From positions 62,001 to 126,000 of the forward strand of contig WBMV01008585.1 in the NCBI GenBank assembly GCA_013396655.1: a DNA stretch of 64,000 bases, read 5' to 3'. The notes under the pieces were generated by a model, which was given only the letters and a program-made list of their open reading frames with translations, was not told where the DNA came from and did no database searches. Shown piece by piece: positions 1 to 9,347 of the stretch. A program made the translations under genes and the position numbers. Source of the DNA: Campylorhamphus procurvoides. Lineage: Eukaryota > Chordata > Aves > Passeriformes > Dendrocolaptidae. The first letter of the stretch is position 1, and each line of letters starts with the position of its first letter.

Positions 1-65
1 GACTTTACATACCAAAAGATCTGAGGCCTGTTGATAACAGGCAGAGTGTGTTGAAGTCTATACAG
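1..65 (+). CDS. MTREX: MTREX exon, partial at window edge
   Basis: The frame starts with two bases of a split codon, then reads [20 protein letters not shown] followed by Q. It ends at CAG before the donor GTAAGT. This is the part of the arch region next to the KOW fold (about residues 744-764). The exon's 5' end is outside the window. Confidence 0.93.
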
Positions 66-3000
66 GTAAGTTCTTAAGTTCCACTAGGCTGTGTAAGCAT
101 TCTGCTCTGATAAGTGAAGGACTCTTGGGACCAAGACAGTTCTAAAGAAAATTTGTGTAAAGCTTCCATAAAATCTTCAGCCTTGTTCTCTAAAGGGATT
201 GGAAGCCACAGCGTATGTCAGTTGTGTCTCTGTGCTCAAGTAATTTTAAACTGATTTTGAAAACTGCTGAAACATCACATAACAAACATTACAGCCTTCT
301 GTGTCCCTGTAGTTATGCCAGCTAATTTGTAAAATGTAGTTTATTTTACTGTTATTAATCTTACCAAAAGAATCTTTTTTCTTCCTTTTAGGAAGTACAG
401 AAACGATTTCCTGATGGAGTACCATTACTAGACCCTATTGATGACATGGGCATCAAAGACCAGGGATTGAAAAAAGTAATCCAAAAAGTAGAGGCATTTG
501 AGCATAGGATGTATTCACATCCTCTTCACAATGATCCCAACTTGGAGACCGTATACAAACTTTGTGAGAAAAAAGCACAGGTACAAACCAAAACACTGTA
601 TGTATATTTAGTTGAAGAGAGAGAGGGTAATGGTTCTCTTCTTACTTGCTTTTCTTTCCATTTGCAAAGCTCAAATAACCCTTCTTTTTAATTAATAAGC
701 CCAAATAAATCCTTTTGAGTACAGTAAAATCACTGAATCTCAGTAACAAACTGGATGAGTTGGTGATGGGCCCTTGATTGATTAGATGGGAAGTATATCC
801 AGAAAAAGAACTCTTCCAAAGAATTCATTAGGAATTAGGTTACAGGGATGCCACTAGAGTCTCTTTCACTGAATAGGTATGGCACAATACAGTGTAGGAA
901 AAGTCTTCACAGATAATTTTAACTGATACATAGATAATTTTAACTTTTTTTTATATATATATTTATGCAAAGGGACATTGAATTGATGGGGCTTATTAGC
1001 CTGGGGAGTGTATCATAGAGATCATTGTGCTGCCCCTTCCTTAGCGGACACCCATCCTGGAAGCAATGCACTTACTCATTTTTTATAGAGTTGTACCCTG
1101 CTAGACTGAAACTGCTGCTGTTTCTGTGCTGCTCCAGAAAACAGTTTTTCCAGGAACTGCTTCACAGAAATGAGGTGGTTCTGGTATAGACAGCACAAAG
1201 TTGCATGCCATAAGACCTAATAGACCGAGCAGCCTTCTGCAAGGGTTTCTGTTGTAGGGATCTGAAAAGTGACTCTGAAGAACTGCCTGACACTGGAGGA
1301 GCTCTAATAGCAGAAAATACTGCCTTTGGGTTGCATTTCATTGAATAGTTCGTTAGCTGAGACTTAGTAGCGGTCTCAGAAGATGAGTGCTTGTTTCTCA
1401 GTGATAGATTGCTTCCATGTCTTTTTGTATTGGGCTGATTGGGTTTGTTTCCTGTGCTGGGTAAATAGCTTGCCTTCCCAACTTGCCAGAGTTTCCTATG
1501 GTTAAGTGGAGCTGTTTTTTGAAATCATTAGTTGTTTTAAACCTTCTTAGTTGAGTTAGGTGGGTCAATGTCAGCTGGTATGTTCATATACTATCATTCT
1601 GATACCTTTATGTAACTGAAACAATTAAACAGTTGCATCTGTTAAACCAGCAATGTGTAATTCCTGTCCTGCCCCCCAGATTGCTATGGATATTAAAGTA
1701 GCAAAGCGAGAGCTGAAGAAAGCCAGAACTGTCCTACAAATGGATGAACTCAAATGCCGAAAGCGTGTTTTGAGAAGACTTGGGTTTGCCACATCTTCAG
1801 ATGTTATTGAGATGAAGGGACGGGTCGCTTGTGAAATCAGCAGGTAACTGGTGTCTGCACAATCTGGTGTCAAGTGTTTATTGTCAGGAACACACACTTT
1901 ACTGTCCTTGCTGAAATTAGTATGTTATGTTTATATTTTGAAGTTCTGAGACAGTTATAAGAAAGATTATTCAGAGATTATGTGATTTGTGTAATAAAGG
2001 GAATATACTGTTTCAAAGTAAGTAAAAGTACCAACTTAAGGACAAAATGCAGTAGATTTTTAGATTAAAACATGGATATGAAAATGCAAAAGCAATGGTT
2101 ATTTTTGAGCCTAGCTTAGGCAATAGCCTGTGTTTTCGTTTAATGTTGTCTATTATGTGAGAGGATGGTCTTGATGTCTGTGGCTGAAGTTGAACCAGGA
2201 TTGTTGGTACAGAGTCACTCACAAACAATAATGTAACAATGATTGCCATCAATTATCAAGTCGCTGATAGGTTTGGAATGCAGCTTAAGAATAACTTTTT
2301 TCCTTGCAAAATTTGATAGCAAGTGGTGAAGCTTAATCAGAATTTTATCAACTTCCTCCATCTCTGTAACTGTTCGATCAATTTACACATCTCTTTGTAA
2401 AAACCTACTTTGTTTTCTCCCCATCCTGTGCATTTGTCTGATAATCTCTAAATGTTTAGTCTTGCCAATAATTTGATGTTTTATCCAAATAATTATGTTT
2501 GGATTTTATACCCACATCATGCACTTCCATTTATGATTCATGATTAAGTCTTTGTTCTGGAGGTAAATTGAAGCAAGTTTATTCCTTTTTTCATTATCAT
2601 GAAAATACCTAATTGAGTCTTTTCTGAGCAACAGCATTACCAATTTTAGTCCTTTTCATAAGTTGCCTAACTCTGGTTCTTTTTGATCTTTTGATATCCT
2701 GTCTGAAAAAACTGACTAAAGCAACTGTTAATATTAACTTACATGAATTGTCAGGAGAAATTCTTTGTAGTCCAGTAAGCGCTTTTAGTTTCTTTAAAAT
2801 ACTGTCTCAGTTTCTTACTAATTAGCATTCCCCTTAAAAAGTTAATATATTAATATTTGCTGTTCCCATCAATAAAATACAAGATGCTATTTTTTTATCC
2901 ATATCCAGTTGCTTCAGAAAACTGATTAATAAAATTTAGATTTCATTTAAAAATTGCACTTCAGTCTTTTTCCCCTAAGCTTCCTTATCTTTCTTTAGTG

Positions 3001-6000
3001 CTGATGAACTGCTCCTGACAGAAATGATGTTCAATGGTCTCTTCAATGACTTGTCTGCAGAACAGGCAACTGCACTACTCAGCTGTTTTGTATTTCAAGA
3101 GAACGTGAGTTGTTCAAGAATTCTAGATGTTCCTGTGTTCTAACAGTATTGTTTATGATGCAGTTCCAGAAATCGGTCATAACAGTATGAGCCACTGCAA
3201 GTTTTGTGTCCCTTCTTAAGGTTTTTGATGTGAACTTCCACTGAACTTAGCAAAAGCATTGCAGCTTCAGTGCTTTCCTCATGAGTGGCATGCTAAAGGT
3301 TGTGTAAAATTGCAGTCCCCCCCATGCAATGGAGCAGTATGAATAGATTCTCAGCATACATGCTGATATTTATGTATGTATACAAACATCCTTTCGTACA
3401 ATTTAAAATGTGGAAATGCTTATTTCAAAAAAGAGACACTCTGGGATGAGGGCACCTTTAATTCTGAGAAACGTCCATGTTATGTTAGTTGGACAGCACC
3501 CTTCACCTGTTGATGGAAATGGCAATATCACGTGGAATTGATACTGAAAAAAGCTGTTAAAAACAGACCATGTGTTTTTAAACGTAAAAACGTGGGCATT
3601 TGGGCATTTGTTCCCCACCAACAAGCTGTATACAAGGTTAGCATCATCAGGGAAATATAGTAAACTTCCATGTGAAACCTTTTTGTAAATAGCTAGCGAG
3701 ATGTATCACTCAGGTTGATTCTAGATATGGAAAAGGCAGCAGCAGATGCTAATGGATTACATTTGTTAGTAGAAGGGATGCCAAGGTAAGCCATTGTTAA
3801 TTAGAATATTGTAAACACCAGTACTTGAGTTTAAACAGCTAGGGCATAAAAATGTTGCTGTATTTTGAACAGCCATATTTTCATACCTTACCACTGATGT
3901 TTAAGTTACTAAAAGCATTTGCTTTTTATATTAAAAGCTTGTAACTGTCAAAAGCAGTAAATGGCAGTTCCTTTGGCAGTTCAAAACTATGGTACAGCTA
4001 AATAGAGGGAATTTTGGAAATAGCCGGAAACCACGTCCTTTTTTTCATAATGTTGGCATATTGTACAGACATATTTAGTTTTCAGATCTAGTTTGATGAT
4101 CAAGTATTTGGGGAATTCAGTAATTTTAGTGTTTGATAACACACTTGAGGACTTTTTTGAATAATGTAGGATGGCATTGAACACATGACACATTGAACTT
4201 CTGGTTTTGCATTCAGTTTGGTGTAGAGCAAATACATGGGAGTACATGAGGTTATTTAATGTCTTCTCTTTCAGTCCAGTGAAATGCCAAAATTGACAGA
4301 GCAGTTGGCAGGACCACTTCGGCAAATGCAGGTAATTAGAAATCTGCACTCAGTTCACAGGAGTGAAGTTCATGAGCAGTGTATAATAAGTGCATGGTAA
4401 AGACCCGATTTTGGATCATCAGTAAATTTGGATGGCACTGCAAGTGATTTTGCAGTATGTAATAATGTGTTAAATATTGTTTCCAAGAAATCTTTAATAT
4501 AAAACATGCCTTTAAAACTTTTATAAGCTGGCTTTATTGCACTGTAAATTGTTAGTGCAGGCAGGCTTAATGTAAACTGCTTTACTTTCTGATTCTGAGT
4601 AATTCACACTAGAAAGGAAACCTCATCTGCATGCAGTACCTAATAATGTACAAGTCTTTCTATGAAACACTCTGTTTAATGTAAATTTAAAATATTTTAT
4701 TTTAAAGGAATGTGCAAAAAGAATCGCCAAGGTGTCAGCAGAAGCAAAACTGGAAATAGATGAAGAAAATTACTTAAATTCCTTCAGACCAAACCTGATG
4801 GATGTTGTGCATACATGGGCAAATGGAGCTAACTTTGCTCACATCTGCAAAATGACTGATGTCTTTGAAGGTACATTAATCAGTTGTTCTTCAGGAGGTG
4901 TGAGATTGTAATTCCACAACATGGAGTGGTAATTCTGAATAACTTTATACTAGACTCAGATATCTGCATGGCTAAAACCAAGTGAGGAAAAAATTACTGA
5001 CTTTATATATATTAATTTATAGTTACACTGGAGGTCTCTAAGAAGATTTTTAAAAGGGATATCTCTACTTTAAAAATTTTCTATAAAACTTAGAAATTCT
5101 AAACATTACAACAAACATTAATGATTATTTTTTCTAGTTAAAGGGAAGGACACCATGTTCCAAGAGCTTGTCATGAAGAAGTACATCTCTTGCACTTCAT
5201 TATGTTTAAGTGTTTTATTTACCTGGTAACCATTTGACAGTTCCTCCTGCTGACTTAATCATGACAGAAGGAAGAAGTGGTAACCAGGTCTCTTTTTTGG
5301 ATGGTTCATCACAGCAGTGCAATGCAGATAGTTGTAAAGCCTAGATGTAATCTGTCATATGGGTTAATTTGGTTCCTAAAATAGAGTACAAGAAACTGCC
5401 CCTTGAGGAAGAAGACTTGGTTTTCCTTTTTTAAAAAAAGTATGATGACTTAAACCCCAGATACCTTGTAAAAAGACAAACCACTCACCTGAAGGTCAAA
5501 CCACAATGAAAAAACTCATTTCATGAGCAGCTATGTTGAAAGTTGTGAAGAACAGTAGGACAGGTACACCAGTCCTACAAGTCTGTGTGCAGTGACTGAT
5601 AGTTGAAAATCCTTCTGATTTTTGAATTTGCTACTGTTACTGCTGCCCTGCCTCTCAAATGCTGTTTTCTTGTTTGCAAATCAGGGCCCTTAAATAAGGG
5701 AATTCACACATGTAATCCCATGCAGGATTACGCAAAACTTTCTAAAGTAGGTTGCCTGTGAGCAACAGGAACCCTGGGAGTCTTTGATTCTGTGTTCAGC
5801 AGATTCCTCTGATTGCAGTGAGTGTGTGAGCCTTCCATCTGCTGCAGAAGCACCCCGAGTAGGTGGAACACAAAAGTAGCACATAGCTGGCCTGTGTTTT
5901 TGACACTTGACTTTATAGAATATTCTCGGCAGTAATGTTTTCTATTTACTGTATTTGTACTAAGACTAGATGGCCGCCTTTGTCCTAGTCCGTAGTGATA

Positions 6001-8820
6001 GTTCCCTCAAAATTAGATCTCATGGGCCTGTTTTAAGGTCAGCTCTTGTGGCAGGTGTCAATGCATGATTCTTCCCTTAATTTTCAATAGGCTGGTTTTC
6101 ATAGAATCCCAGAATCAAACAGGTCGGAAAAGACCTCTGAGATGATTGAGTCCGACCTGTGACCCAGCACCATCTTGTCAACTAGACCATGGCACTAAGT
6201 GCCACATCCAGTCTCTTCTTAAAGGAAGGAAAGCACTTCAGGCATCCGTTGTCCGTTACGCTGACCTTAAACGCAGTGTAGTATTCCTAAATCCCAGGGT
6301 ACTTTTACCTGGTTAGCCAAGTAACGATAGTGATTTCCAAATCAGAATACAAAATAAGCCCAGGTGCTCCAAGAGCAAGGCTGCACGCAGCACACTGGAG
6401 TAGTGTTAACTTGCTGATGAAAATGCATTGTCATTAAAAGCTGGTATGTGTGTGTTGGGAAGAAATAAAAATGAGAGAAGCTTTTTAAAGCTCTTAGGAA
6501 GAATGCTAAACTGAGGTAAGTATCCTGTGAGTTAACTGCAGCTCAACTGCTTCATTTTGTGGAAGTATAAGCAACAGTATTTTATTCAAAAAATGCAGTT
6601 CTTTGTCTTGCACAAAAAAGCATGTCTACAACAATCTCAGCTATGCTGCCTGTAAACAAGTACTCCCTAGAACGGCTGTCAGGGTCAGCCTTGTAAGTGG
6701 AGAGGAGCAGGATTTTTGACAGCTGAGCCAGGGCCTCACTTGTGTTGGCTTGTGCTTTGTGTCCAATAGGCTGTATGGGTTTTTTCATCTCATGTCATTG
6801 CAACAGGTTTTACAGATTGATGGCCTTAAAAAATTGTTCATACTGTAGAAACTGGCGTATTGAAGCCATATGACTGTTTTTTAGAAGTGTTACTTTTCAT
6901 GATTTCTCATTCTCCCAAGAGCTTTTTAGAATGTTCTTTTCATATAGACAGTTTTTCTCCAGATACTAGGCCTTATCTAGAGGTAATATTTCACTGAACC
7001 ATAGGAAGGTCATAGACTCCAAAGTCCCTTCACTAAGCATCTTCCCTTTGATCCATCCAACATGACCTTTAATGTTTAAGGGTTAGGGCATCCACCATCT
7101 CTTTAGGCAACCTGTTCTGGTGTTGCACCATCCACATTGTAAGAAACATTTTTTCCTTGTATGTAGTCTGAATTGACTCTCTTTTAGTTTAAAACCATTA
7201 CCTCTTGCTGTATCACTGAAGGCTTTACTAAAAGGTCAGCTCCCACCTTCTCTTCTGGAGGCTGAACAACCCCTACTCCCTGAGCCTGTCCTTAGAGCAG
7301 AGAGGCTCCATCTCTGATCATTTCTGTGGCCTCTGACCCTGTTCCAAAAGGTCCATGTCCTTCCCAGACTGAGGACCCCAGTGCTGGATGCAGCACTCCA
7401 GGTGGGGTCTCACCAGAGCAGAGGAGCAGAATCACCTCCCTCACCTTGCTGGCCATGCTGCTTTGGATGCAGCCCAGGGCCACGGGCTCTCTGGGCTGCA
7501 AGGGCACATTGCATCCATCAGCACTCCCACATCCTTCTCAGCAGGGCTGCTCTCAGTCTGTTCATCCCATATTTACCCTATGACAGTTATTTTGCCTACA
7601 GTAATTTTGACTGTGGATATGAGATGCTGCTGGAGGAAATGACCAAATAGGTTGCTTGTGCCCTGAAGAGAAGTATTTAAGGTAATTTTGTGAAACTTGT
7701 AGCAGTGACTGAAGTGCAGGGAAGGTTCCAGGAGGAGATGAACGTATGAAAAAACCGTGAGTGTTTGGTTGCAGTGTAGGAGCTGTGTCGGAGCTTGTGT
7801 GCATTACTGTAATCATGCAGCTGAGTGGTAAAGTGGTCCATGCACTCTTGAGTGGTACAGGAGTAGTAAGGTAGATCACTTACTGTTTCACTGCCTCTGT
7901 CAACCAAATAACGGGGGGAAAAAAGTAGATCTGTGGTAGTTCTTGAAGCAGCAAACTTGTGAATCCCCTAATCCTCTCTGGGTTTTGAGAGAAGTCTTAA
8001 GAAGTACTTGAAAGAAAAATCCACTCAACAGTCCAGAAAGCCCTATGACTAGATAGAAATCATGAGGCATTTCCTTAAAGCTGTTTCCAAATGCCTGTCC
8101 TATAGAGAGAAATTTACTGTGTAAACAGAAATGAAGTTTAAGACATATGGCTGTTCTTACCCTTGACTTCTAGATAAATTGAACAGGGTTGAAGAAGGAA
8201 CTTCAATTATTGCTGAATTACTCAGTGACATGAAGTGGCACAAAGTGACACAAAGTTTTCCCTCACTCCTTTACACAGGTAGCATAATTCGTTGCATGAG
8301 GCGGCTAGAAGAACTGCTGCGGCAGATGTGCCAGGCTGCAAAAGCTATTGGGAACACAGAGCTGGAAAATAAGTTTGCAGAGGGTATGTACTTCACTTTC
8401 ACAGTCTGCAAAGTAATTCTAGAAAGCACATGAAAGAAAAGTGCCTGAGGAGGGCTGCACAGCTAGTGATGGCTGGAGGTGAATGACTTGGTAATGTAAA
8501 CTCCTGGTGTTGACCTCATGGTAAATGGCTCACTGCTCTCTGTTATCTTTCTACCAGATAACATCTGTGTTATAAAGTTCGACTTAAAGATGTGGATACT
8601 GACAATTTAACTAAGTTTGTGACTGAAAATATAATGACTGTCACATTGTATGTGTGGCTGATGTACAACTTCCATTTAATACTTGTAACATGCTTCTAAC
8701 TGTACTAAAAATAGGGATTGTGTCAGTTAAGATTGAAGAATATTAATACCCTTTATGTTCTTAATAGGGATTACAAAAATCAAGAGGGATATTGTGTTTG
8801 CTGCAAGCCTTTACCTGTAA
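1..8820 (+). CDS. MTREX: MTREX (SKIV2L2/MTR4) gene, 3' portion, eight spliced exons
   Basis: MTREX is the nuclear DExH-box 3'-5' RNA helicase that feeds RNA to the exosome in the TRAMP, NEXT and PAXT assemblies. Splicing 1-65, 392-580, 1680-1843, 2999-3104, 4275-4331, 4708-4870, 8279-8383 and 8768-8820 gives one open frame of 299 residues ending in TAA. It is almost identical to the vertebrate MTREX C-terminus as I remember it, corresponding to about residues 744-1042 of 1042. The RecA-like helicase motifs lie upstream of the window. What is present is the distal arch and the helical-bundle DSHCT domain, ending in a conserved hydrophobic AASLYL tail. All introns are GT-AG and the phases agree at each junction. 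The gene is tail to tail with PLPP1. I see no frameshift or premature stop, so the copy appears functional. Confidence 0.97.
66..391 (+). other. MTREX: MTREX intron
   Basis: A 326-base GT-AG intron. I see no repeat or gene in it. Confidence 0.9.
392..580 (+). CDS. MTREX: MTREX exon, arch region
   Basis: The exon is 189 bases, 63 codons, phase 0 at both ends. It begins [15 protein letters not shown] and ends CEKKAQ. The acceptor TTTTAG follows a pyrimidine tract and the donor is GTACAA. The product covers about residues 765-827, with the conserved segment [19 protein letters not shown]. The open frame runs on into the intron to about 691, but that part is intronic read-through. Confidence 0.96.
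581..1679 (+). other. MTREX: MTREX intron
   Basis: A 1.1 kb GT-AG intron with a short T/TA-rich tract at about 944-963. I recognise nothing else. Confidence 0.85.
1680..1843 (+). CDS. MTREX: MTREX exon, arch to DSHCT transition
   Basis: The exon is 164 bases after a CCCCCCAG acceptor. It reads [15 protein letters not shown]..., includes [20 protein letters not shown], and stops two bases into the serine codon at donor GTAACT. It covers about residues 828-882, where the arch returns to the helicase body and the DSHCT helices begin. The basic run RKRVLRR is conserved in the family. Confidence 0.96.
1844..2998 (+). other. MTREX: MTREX intron
   Basis: A 1.15 kb AT-rich GT-AG intron. I recognise no repeat or RNA gene. 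Confidence 0.85.
2999..3104 (+). CDS. MTREX: MTREX exon, DSHCT domain
   Basis: The exon is 106 bases. The acceptor is TTCTTTAG and the donor GTGAGT. Its first base completes the serine codon, then the frame reads [20 protein letters not shown] and on to CFVFQEN. This helical stretch is the signature part of the DSHCT domain shared by Mtr4 and Ski2. Confidence 0.96.
3105..4274 (+). other. MTREX: MTREX intron
   Basis: A 1.17 kb GT-AG intron with no recognised element. Confidence 0.85.
4275..4331 (+). CDS. MTREX: MTREX exon, 19-codon microexon-size segment
   Basis: The exon is 57 bases, phase 0, between TTTCAG and GTAATT, reading [19 protein letters not shown]. It matches the vertebrate protein continuously with the flanking exons. 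The overlapping minus-strand open frame is a shadow. Confidence 0.95.
4332..4707 (+). other. MTREX: MTREX intron
   Basis: A 376-base AT-rich intron with nothing recognised. Confidence 0.85.
4708..4870 (+). CDS. MTREX: MTREX exon, DSHCT domain
   Basis: The exon is 163 bases from acceptor TTTTAAAG to donor GTACAT. It begins [20 protein letters not shown] and ends [10 protein letters not shown] plus one base of a glycine codon. Compared with the human sequence I recall there are a few substitutions (for example [12 protein letters not shown]), all in frame and conservative. Confidence 0.95.
5221..5289. repeat. 69-base imperfect inverted repeat in MTREX intron
   Basis: The ends ACCTGGTAACCA and TGGTAACCAGGT pair at 11 of 12 positions. 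Inner blocks TTCCT/AGGAA and CTG/CAG continue the stem. Confidence 0.7.
6099..6245 (-). mobile_element. CR1 LINE 3' fragment
   Basis: The + strand begins CATAGAATCCCAGAATC, the reverse complement of the CR1 3' end. GGAAAAGACCTCTGAGATGA and a GCACTAAGTGCCACATCC segment follow. The latter is nearly the same as in the copy at 55741-55960, which supports a shared subfamily. The right border is approximate. Confidence 0.8.
6997..7580 (-). mobile_element. CR1 LINE 3' fragment, longest copy
   Basis: The order of blocks follows the reversed CR1 consensus: GGGCATCCACCATCTCTTTA, AACCTGTTCTGGTG, AGTTTAAAACCATTACCTCT, TTCTGGAGGCTGAACAACCC, and CAGTGCTGGATGCAGCACTC then AGGTGGGGTCTCACCAGAGC. About 580 bases remain and the piece is truncated. 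It makes the locally GC-rich patch and the clustered short open frames at 7290-7650. Its sense strand opposes MTREX. Confidence 0.9.
8279..8383 (+). CDS. MTREX: MTREX exon, DSHCT domain
   Basis: The exon is 105 bases. The acceptor is TTACACAG and the donor GTATGT. It reads (G)[20 protein letters not shown] and on to NKFAEG, the last long DSHCT helix, which packs against the RNA exit side of the helicase core in known Mtr4 structures. The intron before it is the longest in the MTREX part (3.4 kb) and carries two CR1 fragments. Confidence 0.96.
8384..8767 (+). other. MTREX: MTREX last intron
   Basis: A 384-base GT-AG intron with nothing recognised. Confidence 0.85.
8768..8820 (+). CDS. MTREX: MTREX terminal coding exon
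   Basis: Two bases complete a glycine codon, then the frame reads [16 protein letters not shown] and ends with TAA at 8818-8820. This C-terminus is essentially invariant in vertebrate MTREX. The acceptor is CTTAATAG. Confidence 0.96.
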
Positions 8821-9025
8821 CAGAAGACGTCTTCCAGAAACTACTGTATTCTCAGATAGAACGGAACAAGTTCATCAAGATCACACGTTACTTCCATGTC
8901 AAGTAATTTCATTTAATGGTGTGTACTTAAACCACAGTTGTTTCAACAAGGCATGTACAAACAGCAGTGTATGTAATTATAACTTGTTACAGTTTTTTCA
9001 ATAAAAATTTACAATTTGAATAGCT
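8821..9025 (+). other. MTREX: MTREX 3' UTR
   Basis: About 200 bases of A/T-rich sequence run from the stop codon to the poly(A) hexamer. The end coordinate is an estimate of the cleavage site, set about 20 bases past AATAAA. A T-rich element follows at about 9023-9036. Confidence 0.75.
9000..9005 (+). terminator. MTREX: Poly(A) signal AATAAA for MTREX
   Basis: This is a canonical hexamer 180 bases after the stop codon, with a downstream U-rich stretch (TTTTTTCTTTT). It is the only + strand AATAAA between the stop codon and the start of PLPP1. Confidence 0.8.
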
Positions 9026-9130
9026 TTTTTCTTTTAAGCAAGAGCTATAACCAACAGAAATTTTAGGTTTAGAGATACAATAACTGTGGCAGATGTTACT
9101 ATATACAGGTAAAGTGAGCATCCAAGAGCA
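9026..9130. other. Intergenic gap between convergent MTREX and PLPP1
   Basis: Only about 100 bases separate the inferred cleavage sites of the two genes. I see no gene or repeat here. Confidence 0.6.
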
Positions 9131-9150
9131 GCAGCAGTCCCTTAAAGGCA

Positions 9151-9156
9151 TTTATT
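9151..9156 (-). terminator. PLPP1: Poly(A) signal AATAAA for PLPP1
   Basis: TTTATT on the + strand reads AATAAA on the minus strand, 66 bases after the PLPP1 stop codon. It is the first canonical hexamer after the stop. The resulting 3' UTR of about 90 bases is short, so a longer transcript running into the MTREX 3' UTR cannot be excluded. Confidence 0.6.
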
Positions 9157-9221
9157 ATATTACATAGTTAGACTGGTGAAGTTTTCTTTCAGAGCAAGAC
9201 AGATGATGGGTTGGTCATTCT

Positions 9222-9347
9222 TCATGGTTGATGATTGCTGCCAAAGTGATTTCCATTTGTTGGGGTCTCATGTAGGGTTGTATGGGAATCTTCTTTTGGT
9301 TGAAATGTACATCCCCTCACTTTGAAGAAGTCAGATACGTACACAAC
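9222..9347 (-). CDS. PLPP1: PLPP1 exon 6, last membrane helix end and cytoplasmic tail
   Basis: The exon has 41 codons plus TGA, after acceptor TTCACTTAG. It opens VVYVSDFF, the end of transmembrane helix 6, and finishes with [20 protein letters not shown] then P, the typical LPP1 tail. The segment between ([12 protein letters not shown]) differs from the mammalian ERTSFKERKEED type I recall but stays in frame. It may be avian divergence or a different tail variant. Confidence 0.94.
   Translation of the reverse strand, partial: VVYVSDFFKVRGCTFQPKEDSHTTLHETPTNGNHFGSNHQP

Larger units (their letters stand above)
4871..8278 (+). other. MTREX: MTREX longest intron, repeat-bearing
   Basis: A 3.4 kb GT-AG intron. 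It holds a 69-base imperfect hairpin (5221-5289) and two minus-oriented CR1 fragments (6099-6245 and 6997-7580). Several overlapping open frames at 7290-7650 are CR1 shadows. Confidence 0.85.

Noticed and set aside
7290..7650. Overlapping open frames on both strands
   Set aside because: They lie inside the CR1 3' region (non-coding on the + strand) and are shadows of the repeat.
8179..8433. 84-codon + strand open frame starting upstream of the MTREX exon at 8279
   Set aside because: Only 8279-8383 is coding. The upstream part is intron with a good TTACACAG acceptor and does not match MTREX.
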